From Desulfomicrobium baculatum DSM 4028 (GTDB lineage Bacteria; Desulfobacterota; Desulfovibrionia; Desulfovibrionales; Desulfomicrobiaceae): 64,000 bases of DNA. Positions 40,510-48,900 of the stretch are shown here, piece by piece (within the stretch, counting starts at the first letter, position 1; each line of letters begins with the position of its first letter). The notes beneath the pieces were generated by a model that was given only the letters and a program-made list of their open reading frames with translations, ran no database searches and had not been told where the DNA came from. The DNA lies in the NCBI RefSeq assembly GCF_000023225.1, contig NC_013173.1, forward strand, positions 560,501 through 624,500, given 5' to 3'. The position numbers and the translations under genes were made by a program.

Positions 40510-41673
40510 TTACGGGCAAACGGATTTGGTGAATACGAATTCGCCCTGCTCGTTGATCTTGACGACCACCGCGCACTTGATGGGGTCGCCTTCGGCGTCG
40601 AACTTCATGTTGCCGGTGATGCCGGGGAATTCGGGGATGGCGGCCATGGCGTCACGGACGGCCTTGCGGTCGTCGCGGACCTTGCCGGACAGTCCGCCGG
40701 TGTTCTGGATGGCCTTCAAGACCAGATTGGTCGCATCCCAGGTCAGCGCGGCCACGTCGGCGGGCTCATAGCCGTATTTTTCCTTGTAGCGGTCGATGAA
40801 GACCTTGGTCTCGCCGGTGGCGCCGGCGGCCGCATAATGGGTCGAGAAGTACTGGCCCTTGCAGTTGTCGCCGCACAGCGCCATCAGTTCGGAGTTGCCC
40901 CAGGCGTCGGCGCCCATGAAGGGGTTCTTCCAGCCGAGGTCGTGGGCCTGTTTGATGATCAGCGCGACTTCGTTGTAGTTGTTGGGCAGGAAGATGAAAT
41001 CGGGCTTGGCGGCCAGGATGGTGGTCAACTGGGCGCTGAAGTCCTGATCCTTGGAGGAGTAGGATTCGAAGCCCACGACCGCGCCTGCGCCGTTCTTGGC
41101 GTTGAAGTCGTCGCGGAAGATTTCGGCCAGGCCCTTGGAGTAGTCGTTGTCGAGGGCGTAGAGGACGGCGGCCTTCTTGGCGCCGAACTGTTCCATGGCG
41201 AAGTCGACGGCCACGGGACCCTGGAAGGGATCAAGGAAGGCGGCGCGGAAAACCCAGGGGCGATCCTTGGTGGTGTCGGGGTTGGTGGACCAGGGCGAGA
41301 TCATCGGGGTCTGGTTGTCGTCACAGACCTGGCCGGCCGGAACGGCCTGCTTGCTGGAGTTTGGGCCGACAATGGCCAGCACGTTGTCGCGCTCGATGAG
41401 CTTCAGGGCCGCGGAGACGGCGGATTCGGCTTTGGATTCGTTGTCTTCGTAGATGAATTCAAGCGGGTACTTCTTGCCACCGATTTCAAGGCCGCCTGCG
41501 GCGTTGATATCTTCCTTCAGCATTTCTGCAGCGAACTTTGATTCTTCACCCACTTTCGGGATGTCGCCAGTCAGCGGAATGTTGAAGCCGACTTTAATGG
41601 ACTCGGCTCCAGCGGCCGCGGCAAAGAGCAGCACGCATACCAGGGCAAGTAAAACACGGGCGGATTTCTTCAC
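40510..41673 (-). CDS. livK: Branched-chain amino acid periplasmic binding protein
   Basis: A 387-aa exported receptor of the Leu/Ile/Val binding family. Signal peptide: basic VKKSAR, hydrophobic core, AAAAGA-ES cleavage. The mature part starts SIKVGFNIPLTGDIP and contains VLAIVGPNSSKQAVPAG. GGAGG lies six bases before GTG 41673, so this start is chosen over TTG 41679. First gene of livKHMGF, separated from the rest by a terminator-like hairpin. Confidence 0.94.
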   Translation of the reverse strand: MKKSARVLLALVCVLLFAAAAGAESIKVGFNIPLTGDIPKVGEESKFAAEMLKEDINAAGGLEIGGKKYPLEFIYEDNESKAESAVSAALKLIERDNVLAIVGPNSSKQAVPAGQVCDDNQTPMISPWSTNPDTTKDRPWVFRAAFLDPFQGPVAVDFAMEQFGAKKAAVLYALDNDYSKGLAEIFRDDFNAKNGAGAVVGFESYSSKDQDFSAQLTTILAAKPDFIFLPNNYNEVALIIKQAHDLGWKNPFMGADAWGNSELMALCGDNCKGQYFSTHYAAAGATGETKVFIDRYKEKYGYEPADVAALTWDATNLVLKAIQNTGGLSGKVRDDRKAVRDAMAAIPEFPGITGNMKFDAEGDPIKCAVVVKINEQGEFVFTKSVCP

Positions 41674-42107
41674 AAACAACCTCCATGAAGTAAGTGTTAC
41701 AAAGTGATGATTTTCTTAATGGAGAAAATCAAAAAAAGAAAGTTATTTTAGGTGCGTGCGCGCTTTTTGATGAAATTGCGGCCCTCGCGAAAGAACTCCG
41801 TGATTCAGCACCTTTAGCCCTGAGTTGATTGTGCAATCATTATGCCTGGATTGCACGGAGAGGGGATGCCGTCCTTGAACGTGCGCCGGAGTTTGACAAT
41901 TCGGATAGAGAGGTATTTCCGGGAGAGGATTTATGGGCATTTACGTAGGGGTAGGATGTCGAAATTGTCAAAAAGAGGAGACACTCCGAGCTGCAAATTC
42001 ACATATTTGTAGAATTGCTCGGGTCGGGAACGAGGAAGAAAACCTTGCCAAAGGCCGGGGGGGGACTTAGAAACCATGGTCCTGTTCAAAGAGCACGGGA
42101 GGTGTCC
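41674..42107. promoter_or_regulatory. Divergent control region of liv operon and gmhA
   Basis: 434 bp without a supported gene. Two inverted repeats stand out: GATTTTC/GAAAATC (41709-41715 and 41724-41730) close to livK, and GTGCAATC (41831-41838) / GATTGCAC (41849-41856), perfect, with a 10-bp spacer. Either may bind a regulator of amino-acid uptake. Confidence 0.5.
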
Positions 42108-42731
42108 ATGACGGAGCGGGTGCACAAGATCATAACGGACCATGCGCATGACGGCGCGGCGCTGCGAAAGACTTTTTTTGCCGACAACGCTCCGCAGGTG
42201 GCCGAAGTGGCGCGGGCCATGGCGCTGAGCCTTGCGGCCGGCGGCAAGATCCTTTTTTGCGGCAATGGCGGCAGCGCCGCCGATGCGCAGCATTTCGCAG
42301 CCGAGCTGGTCAACCGCTTCATGATGGAGCGGCCGCCTCTGCCGGCCATCGCCCTGACTACGGACACATCGGCCCTGACCGCCATCGGCAACGACTATTC
42401 GTTCGATCAGATTTTCAGCAAGCAGGTCCAGGCTCTGGGGCGGCCAGGGGACGTCTTGATCGGCATCTCCACCTCGGGCCGGAGCGCCAACGTCAACGAG
42501 GCGCTCCGCGTGGGACTGGAGAACGGACTGGTCACGGTCGGGCTTGGTGGAGGCAGCGGTGGAGCCATGATTGCCCATTGTCATCACACCCTCATCGTGC
42601 CGGACACGAGGACGCCGCTGGTCCAGGAGATTCATGGCGCCATCGGCCACCTCCTGTGCGGCCTGGTGGATTATTATCTGTTTGAAGCGGTTGCGGAGCT
42701 CGAGCCTTTTCTGGGTTCGGAGCAACCATAA
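42108..42731 (+). CDS. gmhA: Phosphoheptose isomerase
   Basis: A 207-aa SIS-domain enzyme converting sedoheptulose 7-phosphate to glycero-manno-heptose 7-phosphate for LPS inner core. Key block FCGNGGSAADAQHFAAELVNRF and ISTSGRSANV are present. GGGAGG (42098-42102) before ATG 42108 rejects the longer frame from 42015. First of a gmhA-fmdB-hemC run; indicates a Gram-negative LPS. Confidence 0.93.
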   Translation: MTERVHKIITDHAHDGAALRKTFFADNAPQVAEVARAMALSLAAGGKILFCGNGGSAADAQHFAAELVNRFMMERPPLPAIALTTDTSALTAIGNDYSFDQIFSKQVQALGRPGDVLIGISTSGRSANVNEALRVGLENGLVTVGLGGGSGGAMIAHCHHTLIVPDTRTPLVQEIHGAIGHLLCGLVDYYLFEAVAELEPFLGSEQP

Positions 42732-42740
42732 GGAGGAAAC

Positions 42741-42983
42741 ATGCCCATCTTCGAATATGTCTGCAATTCCTGCCACAAGGAATTCGAGGAAATCGTTCTC
42801 GGCGGGGAGCAACCCGTCTGTCCGGCCTGCGGCGCCAATGACACGACCAAGCTCATCTCGCGTGGCGTGTTCCGGACCGGAGGCCCCATCGTCATGGGCT
42901 CGCCCTCTGCCAGCGCCATCACCACCAGAGGCAAGAGCGGTTGCGGCAGCTGTGCCGGCGGTAATTGTTCCAGCTGCGGCTAA
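42741..42983 (+). CDS. FmdB-family zinc ribbon protein
   Basis: An 80-aa protein with an N-terminal zinc ribbon (C8-x2-C11 and C27-x2-C30), as in FmdB, a putative regulator linked to formamidase genes. A second Cys-rich tail ([14 protein letters not shown]) ends the chain. ATG 42741 follows GGAGGAAAC, 9 bp after gmhA. Function is uncertain. Confidence 0.88.
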   Translation: MPIFEYVCNSCHKEFEEIVLGGEQPVCPACGANDTTKLISRGVFRTGGPIVMGSPSASAITTRGKSGCGSCAGGNCSSCG

Positions 42984-43003
42984 AATGTAAGGATTTATTT
43001 TTG

Positions 43004-43939
43004 ATGAACACCATTCGCATCGCTACCCGGGGCAGCAAGCTGGCCCTGTGGCAGGCGCATCACATTTCAGGCCTGCTTCGCGCCCAGTATCCGGGCATGA
43101 CCGTCGAACTGAACATTATAAAGACCAAGGGCGACAAGATCCTGGACGTGCCCCTGGCCAAGATCGGCGGCAAGGGCCTTTTCGTGAAGGAGATCGAGGA
43201 AGCCCTCCTGGCGGACGAGGCCGATATCGCCGTGCATTCCATGAAGGACGTGCCTGCCCAGCTGCCTGAAGGCCTCAAGCTCGGCATCATCCCGGAACGC
43301 GAGCAGCCCACCGACTCCTTCCTGAGCGTCAACTATCCCGACATCGCGTCGCTGCCGGCCGGAGCCCGGGTCGGGACGAGCAGTCTGCGTCGTCAGACCC
43401 AGCTCATGGGGTTGCGACGGGATCTGTGCATCCTCTCCCTGCGCGGCAATCTGGACACGCGGGTGGGCAAGCTCATGGCCGGAGAATTCGACGCCATCAT
43501 CGTGGCCACGGCGGGCATGAACCGTCTTGAACTTTCCGCCCCGCACATGCAGGAACTGGCACCGCCCATGTTCTATCCGGCCGTGGCCCAGGGGGCGCTT
43601 GGCATCGAATACCGCGCCGACCGTCCGCAGCTGGACGAGCTGCTGGCCTTTTTGGACCATGCGCCCTCAAAGATCTGCGTAGAAGCGGAGCGGTCCTTTC
43701 TCTTCGGCCTGGACGGAGGCTGCCAGGTGCCCATCGCCGGGTATGCGACCCTCAGCGGCACCGAGATCACCCTCACGGGCCTGGTTGCCGATCTTTGCGG
43801 CGAGCGGGTCATTCGTCGGCAGGCCACGGCTTTGTCCCATGCGGCCGTCGAGCTTGGCGCCCAAGTGGCCAAGGCCGTGCTGGCCGATGGCGGCAAGGAA
43901 ATTCTGGACGAGGTCTACCGGAGCGGCGCTGCGGTCTGA
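43004..43939 (+). CDS. hemC: Porphobilinogen deaminase
   Basis: A 311-aa enzyme assembling hydroxymethylbilane for haem, sirohaem and cobalamin. Features: [20 protein letters not shown], the catalytic aspartate in HSMKDVP (D82) and the dipyrromethane-cofactor cysteine C240 in GGCQVP. ATG 43004 with AAGGA ten bases upstream is preferred to a frame start at 42965 that overlaps fmdB. Ends at a bidirectional terminator shared with convergent cobT. Confidence 0.95.
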   Translation: MNTIRIATRGSKLALWQAHHISGLLRAQYPGMTVELNIIKTKGDKILDVPLAKIGGKGLFVKEIEEALLADEADIAVHSMKDVPAQLPEGLKLGIIPEREQPTDSFLSVNYPDIASLPAGARVGTSSLRRQTQLMGLRRDLCILSLRGNLDTRVGKLMAGEFDAIIVATAGMNRLELSAPHMQELAPPMFYPAVAQGALGIEYRADRPQLDELLAFLDHAPSKICVEAERSFLFGLDGGCQVPIAGYATLSGTEITLTGLVADLCGERVIRRQATALSHAAVELGAQVAKAVLADGGKEILDEVYRSGAAV

Positions 43940-43966
43940 GGCGGACCTTGGCTTATCTTGCAACGT

Positions 43967-43999
43967 AAAAGGGCAGGCGGTTTCTCCGCCCGCCCTTTT
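43967..43999. terminator. Bidirectional terminator between hemC and cobT
   Basis: A 14-bp stem (43967-43980 with 43986-43999) with one mismatch, loop TTTCT, A4 and T4 at the ends. Confidence 0.85.
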
Positions 44000-44030
44000 G
44001 ACATTTTGGCCCGGGCTCTTGCGGCCCTTT

Positions 44031-45089
44031 TTATTCGCCGCTGTTTACGCCCGCGGCTGAGAACGTGGCCATATCGGTGTAGAGATTGGCCGCGCTGCGC
44101 AGGATGAAAATGGCCATGGCCGCGCCGGTGCCTTCTCCGAGGCGCAGGCCCAGGTGCAGGAGGGGAGTTGCATCGAGGCGGTTCATGACGGCGGCGAACC
44201 CGGGTTCTGCCGAAGCATGGGAAAAGAATGCGTACTCGGCCACGAGCGGGCAGATGGCGCGGGCCGCCACATAGGCGCTGGAAGAGATGAAACCGTCGAT
44301 GACCAGAGGCATGCCCAGGCTCGCGCCACCCAGGATCATCCCGGCCAGGGTTGCGATTTCAAACCCTCCGAGGCAGGCCAGGATGTCCAGTGGGTCGGCC
44401 TTGGCGATCGTCGGTTCATGCAGGGCCAGGGCTTTCTCGATGACCGCGATTTTGTGGCGCACGCCATCGGCCCCAAGCCCCGTGCCGGGGCCGGTGATGG
44501 CTGCCGGGGCCAGGTTCAGATAGGCGCAGAAGAGGGCTGTGGCCGGGGTCGTGTTGGCGATGCCCATCTCGCCGCTGCCGAGGGTCACGATGCCCTCCGC
44601 ATGGGCGGCTTTGGCCAGGGCGATTCCGTTTTCAAGGGCGCGTACGCATTCCTCGCGGCTCATGGCCGCCTCTGTGCTCAGGTCTTTGGTGCCGGGCGCG
44701 ACCTTGCACTGGACAAGGGCCGGATGATCGGGGAATTTGCCGCCCAGGCAACCGGCATCCACGACCTTGAGGTCCACTCCGGCGGTGCGGGTCAGGACGT
44801 TGATAGCCGCGCCGTTCATGACGAAATTGGCGACCATCTGCCGCGTCACTTCCTGGGGGAAGAGGCTCACGCCCTGGGCCGCCACCCCGTGGTCCCCGGC
44901 GCAGGTGTAGATGCGGGCCGGGTCGACCCTGGGCGCTTCCCCGCCTGCCATGGCCACCAGCCTGCAGGCGACCTGTTCCAGGACGCCGAGGCTGCCTTTG
45001 GGTTTAGTCTGGGAATCCAGGTGGGCCTGAGCTTGGGCGAAATACGCGCGGTCAAGGGGGCGGATCTGGGCGATGGTGGACTGGAGCAT
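44031..45089 (-). CDS. cobT: Nicotinate-nucleotide-dimethylbenzimidazole phosphoribosyltransferase
   Basis: A 352-aa enzyme making the lower-ligand ribotide in cobalamin assembly. It contains TKPKGSLG near the N-terminus, YTCAGDHGV, TLGSGEMGIANTT and the C-terminal LRLGEGTGAA with the catalytic glutamate. ATG 45089 with GGAGGG nine bases upstream. Proximity to hemC is consistent with tetrapyrrole metabolism. Only 65 bp separate it from the divergent DUF523 gene, too little for a cobalamin riboswitch. Confidence 0.94.
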   Translation of the reverse strand: MLQSTIAQIRPLDRAYFAQAQAHLDSQTKPKGSLGVLEQVACRLVAMAGGEAPRVDPARIYTCAGDHGVAAQGVSLFPQEVTRQMVANFVMNGAAINVLTRTAGVDLKVVDAGCLGGKFPDHPALVQCKVAPGTKDLSTEAAMSREECVRALENGIALAKAAHAEGIVTLGSGEMGIANTTPATALFCAYLNLAPAAITGPGTGLGADGVRHKIAVIEKALALHEPTIAKADPLDILACLGGFEIATLAGMILGGASLGMPLVIDGFISSSAYVAARAICPLVAEYAFFSHASAEPGFAAVMNRLDATPLLHLGLRLGEGTGAAMAIFILRSAANLYTDMATFSAAGVNSGE

Positions 45090-45154
45090 GAATATGAACC
45101 CTCCGGAATTTCACGTTATTTTAATGCGAATTATCGCGTTCAAAGGGCTACAGG

Positions 45155-45613
45155 ATGGGGAAAACGATGACAAGAACGGATTTGAAGGTCTGCGGGCCGA
45201 TATTGGTCAGCGCCTGTCTGCTGGGAATCTATTGCCGCTATGACGGGCGGTGCGAGACGGACGAGAGGGTCATGGCCTTATCAAAGGACCATGTCCTGAT
45301 CCCTGTCTGTCCGGAGCAGTTGGGCGGCCTGCCCACGCCCCGTTCGGCCGTGGAGTTGCTTGATGGCCGGGCCGTGACCAGGGACGGAGCGGATCTGACC
45401 GAGGCCTTCGAGCGCGGGGTCCAGCAGGTTCTGCGCGTGGCCCGTCTGACCGGAGCCCGGGCGGCCGTGCTGCAACCGCGTTCGCCGAGTTGCGGGCGCG
45501 GAATCATCTACGACGGCACCTTTTCCGGCACGCGCATCGAGGGTGATGGCGCCTTGACGCAGTGTCTGAGGGCGCAGGAGTTTTTGCTGCTCGCGCCGGA
45601 CGAACTGGGCTGA
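45155..45613 (+). CDS. DUF523 family protein
   Basis: A 152-aa protein with family motifs SACLLGIYCRYDG, CPEQLGGL-TPR and SPSCGRG, suggesting Cys-based Fe-S or sulfur chemistry; function is unestablished. ATG 45155 or 45167 could be the start; both have a G-rich element upstream. The last 23 bp, stop codon included, are duplicated in tandem (45591-45636), so the copy lies downstream of the stop. Confidence 0.82.
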   Translation: MGKTMTRTDLKVCGPILVSACLLGIYCRYDGRCETDERVMALSKDHVLIPVCPEQLGGLPTPRSAVELLDGRAVTRDGADLTEAFERGVQQVLRVARLTGARAAVLQPRSPSCGRGIIYDGTFSGTRIEGDGALTQCLRAQEFLLLAPDELG

Positions 45614-45636
45614 TCGCGCCGGACGAACTGGGCTGA
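45591..45636. repeat. 23-bp perfect tandem duplication over a stop codon
   Basis: Unit TCGCGCCGGACGAACTGGGC plus TGA at 45591-45613 is repeated exactly at 45614-45636, followed by a partial third TCGCGCC. Unit 1 supplies the gene's C-terminus and stop. Confidence 0.95.
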
Positions 45637-45654
45637 TCGCGCCCTTTTCTTTTT
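45630..45654 (+). terminator. Weak terminator after DUF523
   Basis: Short stem GGGC (45630-45633) with GCCC (45641-45644) and a T-rich tract to 45656. It sits at the end of the tandem duplication. Confidence 0.4.
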
Positions 45655-45708
45655 TTACGGATGAGTTAATAGCTTAGGTGATTCATCCGAAAGATTGAGG
45701 AGGGGGCG

Positions 45709-46029
45709 ATGACAAACAAGGCAAACAGGCGAGAATTCACGCGCCAGCGAAAAGAACTCAAGGTGCGTTTCAGTCTGCTCGGCAGCGAAGAATATAGCGA
45801 GGCCCGGCTGGTGGATATGGGCGAAGGCGGATTGTGCATGGAGGCCAGCGCCCCGATCAAGACCGGGACCAGGATTTATGTCCAGCTTTTGAACATTCAT
45901 CCGGAAGTTTCGGGACTGGCCGCGCACAGGAGTTCCCAGGGCAGGGTGTGTTGGACAAGGGATCTGGGCTATAAGGAACAAACCCGTTTCGGGATCGGGG
46001 TGCAGTACACGCATCCTGTCTGTCACTGA
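45709..46029 (+). CDS. PilZ-domain protein (c-di-GMP effector candidate)
   Basis: A 106-aa single PilZ domain. The c-di-GMP contact motif RxxxR is R8-x3-R12 in NRREFTR, and the second motif D36-MGEGG resembles (D/N)x(S/A)xxG with Gly at the small position. Likely binds cyclic-di-GMP and acts on motility, polysaccharide or another output by protein contact. ATG 45709 follows GGAGGGGG. It could respond to the HD-GYP enzymes encoded elsewhere in the window (inference). Confidence 0.85.
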   Translation: MTNKANRREFTRQRKELKVRFSLLGSEEYSEARLVDMGEGGLCMEASAPIKTGTRIYVQLLNIHPEVSGLAAHRSSQGRVCWTRDLGYKEQTRFGIGVQYTHPVCH

Positions 46030-46050
46030 TGAACGTAAGCAGGAAGAAGC

Positions 46051-46386
46051 ATGTCCGCATTTGAACAGGAGCTGGAAGCGACCGGGGAATTGTTGAAGAA
46101 CGTGAAGGTTACCAAGGAGTTGGCCCGGGCCTACGCACGATCCCTGGCCTGGTTTCGGGAAAAGCGGGCAGAGCTTGAAGCGGCTGGCTGGAGAGTCGAC
46201 GAATTGTACCGCATCGGGACCTTGGCTTTTCCCTATTCAGAGTGGGGACCGGGTTGGATGACCTTGTGGAACAATGATAAATGTTCGCCCCGGCTAGGCC
46301 GCCGGGGCGAGATAGAGTTCGTTCTGCACGAGGCAGGAGGAGAAGTGGTTCAGTCCTGCCGCCTCGACAAGAGTTTTTTGTCCTGA
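46051..46386 (+). CDS. Hypothetical protein
   Basis: A 111-aa soluble protein with an amphipathic helical N-terminus and an aromatic middle (PYSEWGPGWMTLWNN). No family recognised. AGGAAG before ATG 46051. It follows the PilZ gene by 21 bp and is probably cotranscribed. A perfect 10-bp hairpin lies inside the coding sequence (46285-46310). Its stop abuts the stop of the convergent gene. Confidence 0.6.
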   Translation: MSAFEQELEATGELLKNVKVTKELARAYARSLAWFREKRAELEAAGWRVDELYRIGTLAFPYSEWGPGWMTLWNNDKCSPRLGRRGEIEFVLHEAGGEVVQSCRLDKSFLS

Positions 46387-47469
46387 TTATTGCCCTTCGC
46401 TTAGGGTGCCGTTGTCCGTAATCACCTGCTCCACCTCCGGCTGGGGCTCGAGGGAACGCTCGTGCACCGCCTCCGCCGTCCTGACCAGGAGTTCTCCGGC
46501 CTTGGCCAGGCTCCCCAGTCCACTCGGATCCTCCAGGCTGCGCCGATAGACCCATTGCGCCAGATAGATCAGCTCCGACGCGTCCATGCCCTGCGGGTTC
46601 GAAGCGCTGACGATGGCTTGCAGGAGACGCTGGCGCGAGATCTCGCGGGTCTGGATGGTGGTCTTGATGCGGGCGCTGGCCTCGTTTTTGGCCGAGATGG
46701 ACGCCTCCTGCCCGTGCAAATTCCAGAACGCCAGATGCGCCTGACTGACACTCTCCATATCTTCAAGATATTTCGTCACCAAAAGCCGGATCGAGTCTGT
46801 TCTGGCCAGGGAGGAGACGGTCTTGCCGATGGTCTTCAGCCGCGCGGCCAAAAGAGTCAGCATCTCTTTGCGCTGCGCCTCGCTGACCACGGACATCTGT
46901 CCGGAAGGCAGGAGATAGGTGGTCGACTGCAGGGCCCGCTCCAGGCTGTCCAGAAAGAGCGGCGTGTATGCAGCGTGCAGAAAATCAAGCACCGGCTCCT
47001 TGAGCACATGCGAAAAGACGACCTTGCGCGCTCCGAGAGTGTCGGCCGGATCGACGTTTAATCCATTGAAATCGACTCCGTAGCGGATGTTCACGGACTT
47101 GACGTTGAGGTCGAACCGGCCCTCGGATCCGGGATTTTTCTTGGTCCCGCCCGGCAGGTAGCGGTCGACCAGATAGCCGCTCAGGTCCTCCACGAAATCA
47201 TGGCGCACGATATCGTCGGCCGGGAAGGCAGGCCGGGTGCCGTTGCCTTCCGCGGTGGCGTTGCCGGCAGTGGCGTTAGTCCCGTTTTCGGGCATGGTCG
47301 CGTTGGGGAGGCTCGGAATGGCCGGAGCCGGCTGGCCTGTGCCGACCTGCCAGCGCTGCGGAGCCACTTCCGTGGCGACCGGTTTGGGGAAAAAACGATC
47401 GCGGTTCTGCATGAACCAGTAACCGCCTGCCAGAGCCAGAATGAAAGCGATGGCGAGAATACGTTTCAT
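46387..47469 (-). CDS. Membrane-anchored hypothetical protein with sequon-rich linker
   Basis: A 360-aa protein with one N-terminal helix (about 4-20), then a low-complexity linker containing five N-x-T sequons (N56, N62, N65, N70, N76) and a sixth near the C-terminus. The remaining 250 residues are helical and soluble, presumably periplasmic. No family recognised. It starts 6 bp after the phosphofructokinase stop, so it is probably cotranscribed with it. Confidence 0.7.
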   Translation of the reverse strand: MKRILAIAFILALAGGYWFMQNRDRFFPKPVATEVAPQRWQVGTGQPAPAIPSLPNATMPENGTNATAGNATAEGNGTRPAFPADDIVRHDFVEDLSGYLVDRYLPGGTKKNPGSEGRFDLNVKSVNIRYGVDFNGLNVDPADTLGARKVVFSHVLKEPVLDFLHAAYTPLFLDSLERALQSTTYLLPSGQMSVVSEAQRKEMLTLLAARLKTIGKTVSSLARTDSIRLLVTKYLEDMESVSQAHLAFWNLHGQEASISAKNEASARIKTTIQTREISRQRLLQAIVSASNPQGMDASELIYLAQWVYRRSLEDPSGLGSLAKAGELLVRTAEAVHERSLEPQPEVEQVITDNGTLSEGQ

Positions 47470-47475
47470 GAGCTT

Positions 47476-48789
47476 CTATGCCTGTTTGGCGCAGTTAAAC
47501 ATGGCTTGGGGTTGTCCGGTGGATTCCATGACTGATCTCCAGTAGTTGGAGAAGATATTGAGCTTGCGGCGCTTGGCGATGACCAGTTCCAGGGGCAGGT
47601 AGAGGTAGCGCTCCTGCAGCTTGGAGACGACCATCCCGGTCTTGCCGGCCATGGCCGCGTGCACGGCGTGCTGGCCCAGGAAGCCGCAGTAGATGCGGTC
47701 GTTGGAGTTGGCCGGGATGGAGCGGATGATGTAGCTGGGGTCGATGTATTTGAGGGTGTAGGGAAAATCCGTGGCCGCGAAGAATTTCTTGATCTCCGAA
47801 CGCAGCACGTCGCAGATGTCGCCCAGGATGGGATTGCCCGAAAGATCGACCTGATTGTCGATGTGGCACAGGTCCTGCCCAGCTCCCTCGGCCACGACGA
47901 TGACCGCGTGCTGGCGCTGCTCCAGGCGGGTCTTGAGCTGGGCCAGAAATCCTTCCGGGCCGTGCAGTTCAAAAGGCGCTTCGGGGACCAGCACGAAATT
48001 GACCTCTTTCAAGGCCAGGCTTGCCTGGGCCGCGATGAAGCCCGACTCGCGGCCCATGAGCTTGACCATGCCGATGCCGGCGGGCGCCCCCAAAGCCTCG
48101 ATGTGGGCGCAGCGGATGGCCTCGGTGGCCTTTTCGACGGCCGTGTCGAAGCCGAACGAGCGGGTCACGAAGTTGATGTCGTTGTCGATGGTCTTGGGGA
48201 TGCCGATGACCGAGATCTTCAGCCCGCGTCGCAGCACCTCCTTGGTTACCGTACTGGCGGCCTTCATGGTGCCGTCGCCGCCGATCATGAACAGGACCGA
48301 GATGTTCATGCGCTCCAGCGCGTCCACGATCTCCTCCGGGGCTTGCGGCCCGCGCGAGGAGGACAGGATCGTGCCGCCGAATTCATGGATGTCGCTGACG
48401 CTGTCCGGGGTCAGTTCCATGACATCGTGCTTGTATTTGGGGATGAAGCCCTGCAGGCCGTAGCGGATGCCGTAGATTCCGGAGATGTGGTAGTTGTGGT
48501 GGGCGCTCATGACGATGGCCCTGATCACGTCGTTGATGCCCGGACACAGGCCGCCGCAGGTCACGATGGCGCATTTGGTCTTGGGCGGGTCGAAATAGAT
48601 TTTCTGCCTTGGTCCCGCCTCCTCGAATTCACAGACGGTGTTTGACGTCGCGCCGTCGAGGATTTCGCTGGAGAGATAGAGGGGCATCTTGATAGCGTCG
48701 TCGATATGGTGGCAGTAGGGCAAGGGATTGTCGACCTTGCATGGGCCAAGGGTTGTGACGGAAGTATCGAGGCGTGGCGCGTTGCCCAT
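47476..48789 (-). CDS. pfkA: 6-phosphofructokinase, ATP-dependent type with PKTIDND motif
   Basis: A 437-aa PFK family enzyme phosphorylating fructose 6-phosphate in glycolysis. GGDGT at 170-174 (glycine after GGD points to ATP) and PKTIDND at 198-204 (lysine common in PPi-type and long ATP-type PFKs). MGRESGFIA and PEAPFELHG also match. The N-terminal 70 residues are an extension relative to the short bacterial form. ATG 48789 with GGAG upstream. Phosphate donor should be tested, since motif evidence is mixed. Confidence 0.85.
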   Translation of the reverse strand: MGNAPRLDTSVTTLGPCKVDNPLPYCHHIDDAIKMPLYLSSEILDGATSNTVCEFEEAGPRQKIYFDPPKTKCAIVTCGGLCPGINDVIRAIVMSAHHNYHISGIYGIRYGLQGFIPKYKHDVMELTPDSVSDIHEFGGTILSSSRGPQAPEEIVDALERMNISVLFMIGGDGTMKAASTVTKEVLRRGLKISVIGIPKTIDNDINFVTRSFGFDTAVEKATEAIRCAHIEALGAPAGIGMVKLMGRESGFIAAQASLALKEVNFVLVPEAPFELHGPEGFLAQLKTRLEQRQHAVIVVAEGAGQDLCHIDNQVDLSGNPILGDICDVLRSEIKKFFAATDFPYTLKYIDPSYIIRSIPANSNDRIYCGFLGQHAVHAAMAGKTGMVVSKLQERYLYLPLELVIAKRRKLNIFSNYWRSVMESTGQPQAMFNCAKQA

Positions 48790-48833
48790 TGCGTCTCCAT
48801 GAGGTTGCGATCTTGAAAAAAGGAGCTGGAATG

Positions 48834-48882
48834 AAAAAAGCTTCCTGTTTGTTAAGCCAGGGAGGCCTAAAAAACAAGAAGC
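48834..48882 (-). terminator. Terminator after TIGR01777 epimerase gene
   Basis: Minus-strand stem GCTTCTTGTTT/AAACAGGAAGC (48882-48872 with 48850-48840; 10 of 11 pairs), then a T6 run (A residues 48834-48839 on plus). Confidence 0.8.
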
Positions 48883-48900
48883 GTGGCGAGTTGTAATAAA

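Noticed and set aside
45090-45154. Cobalamin riboswitch upstream of cobT
   Set aside because: Only 65 bp separate cobT from the divergent gene, too short for the element, and no B12-box-like sequence is visible.
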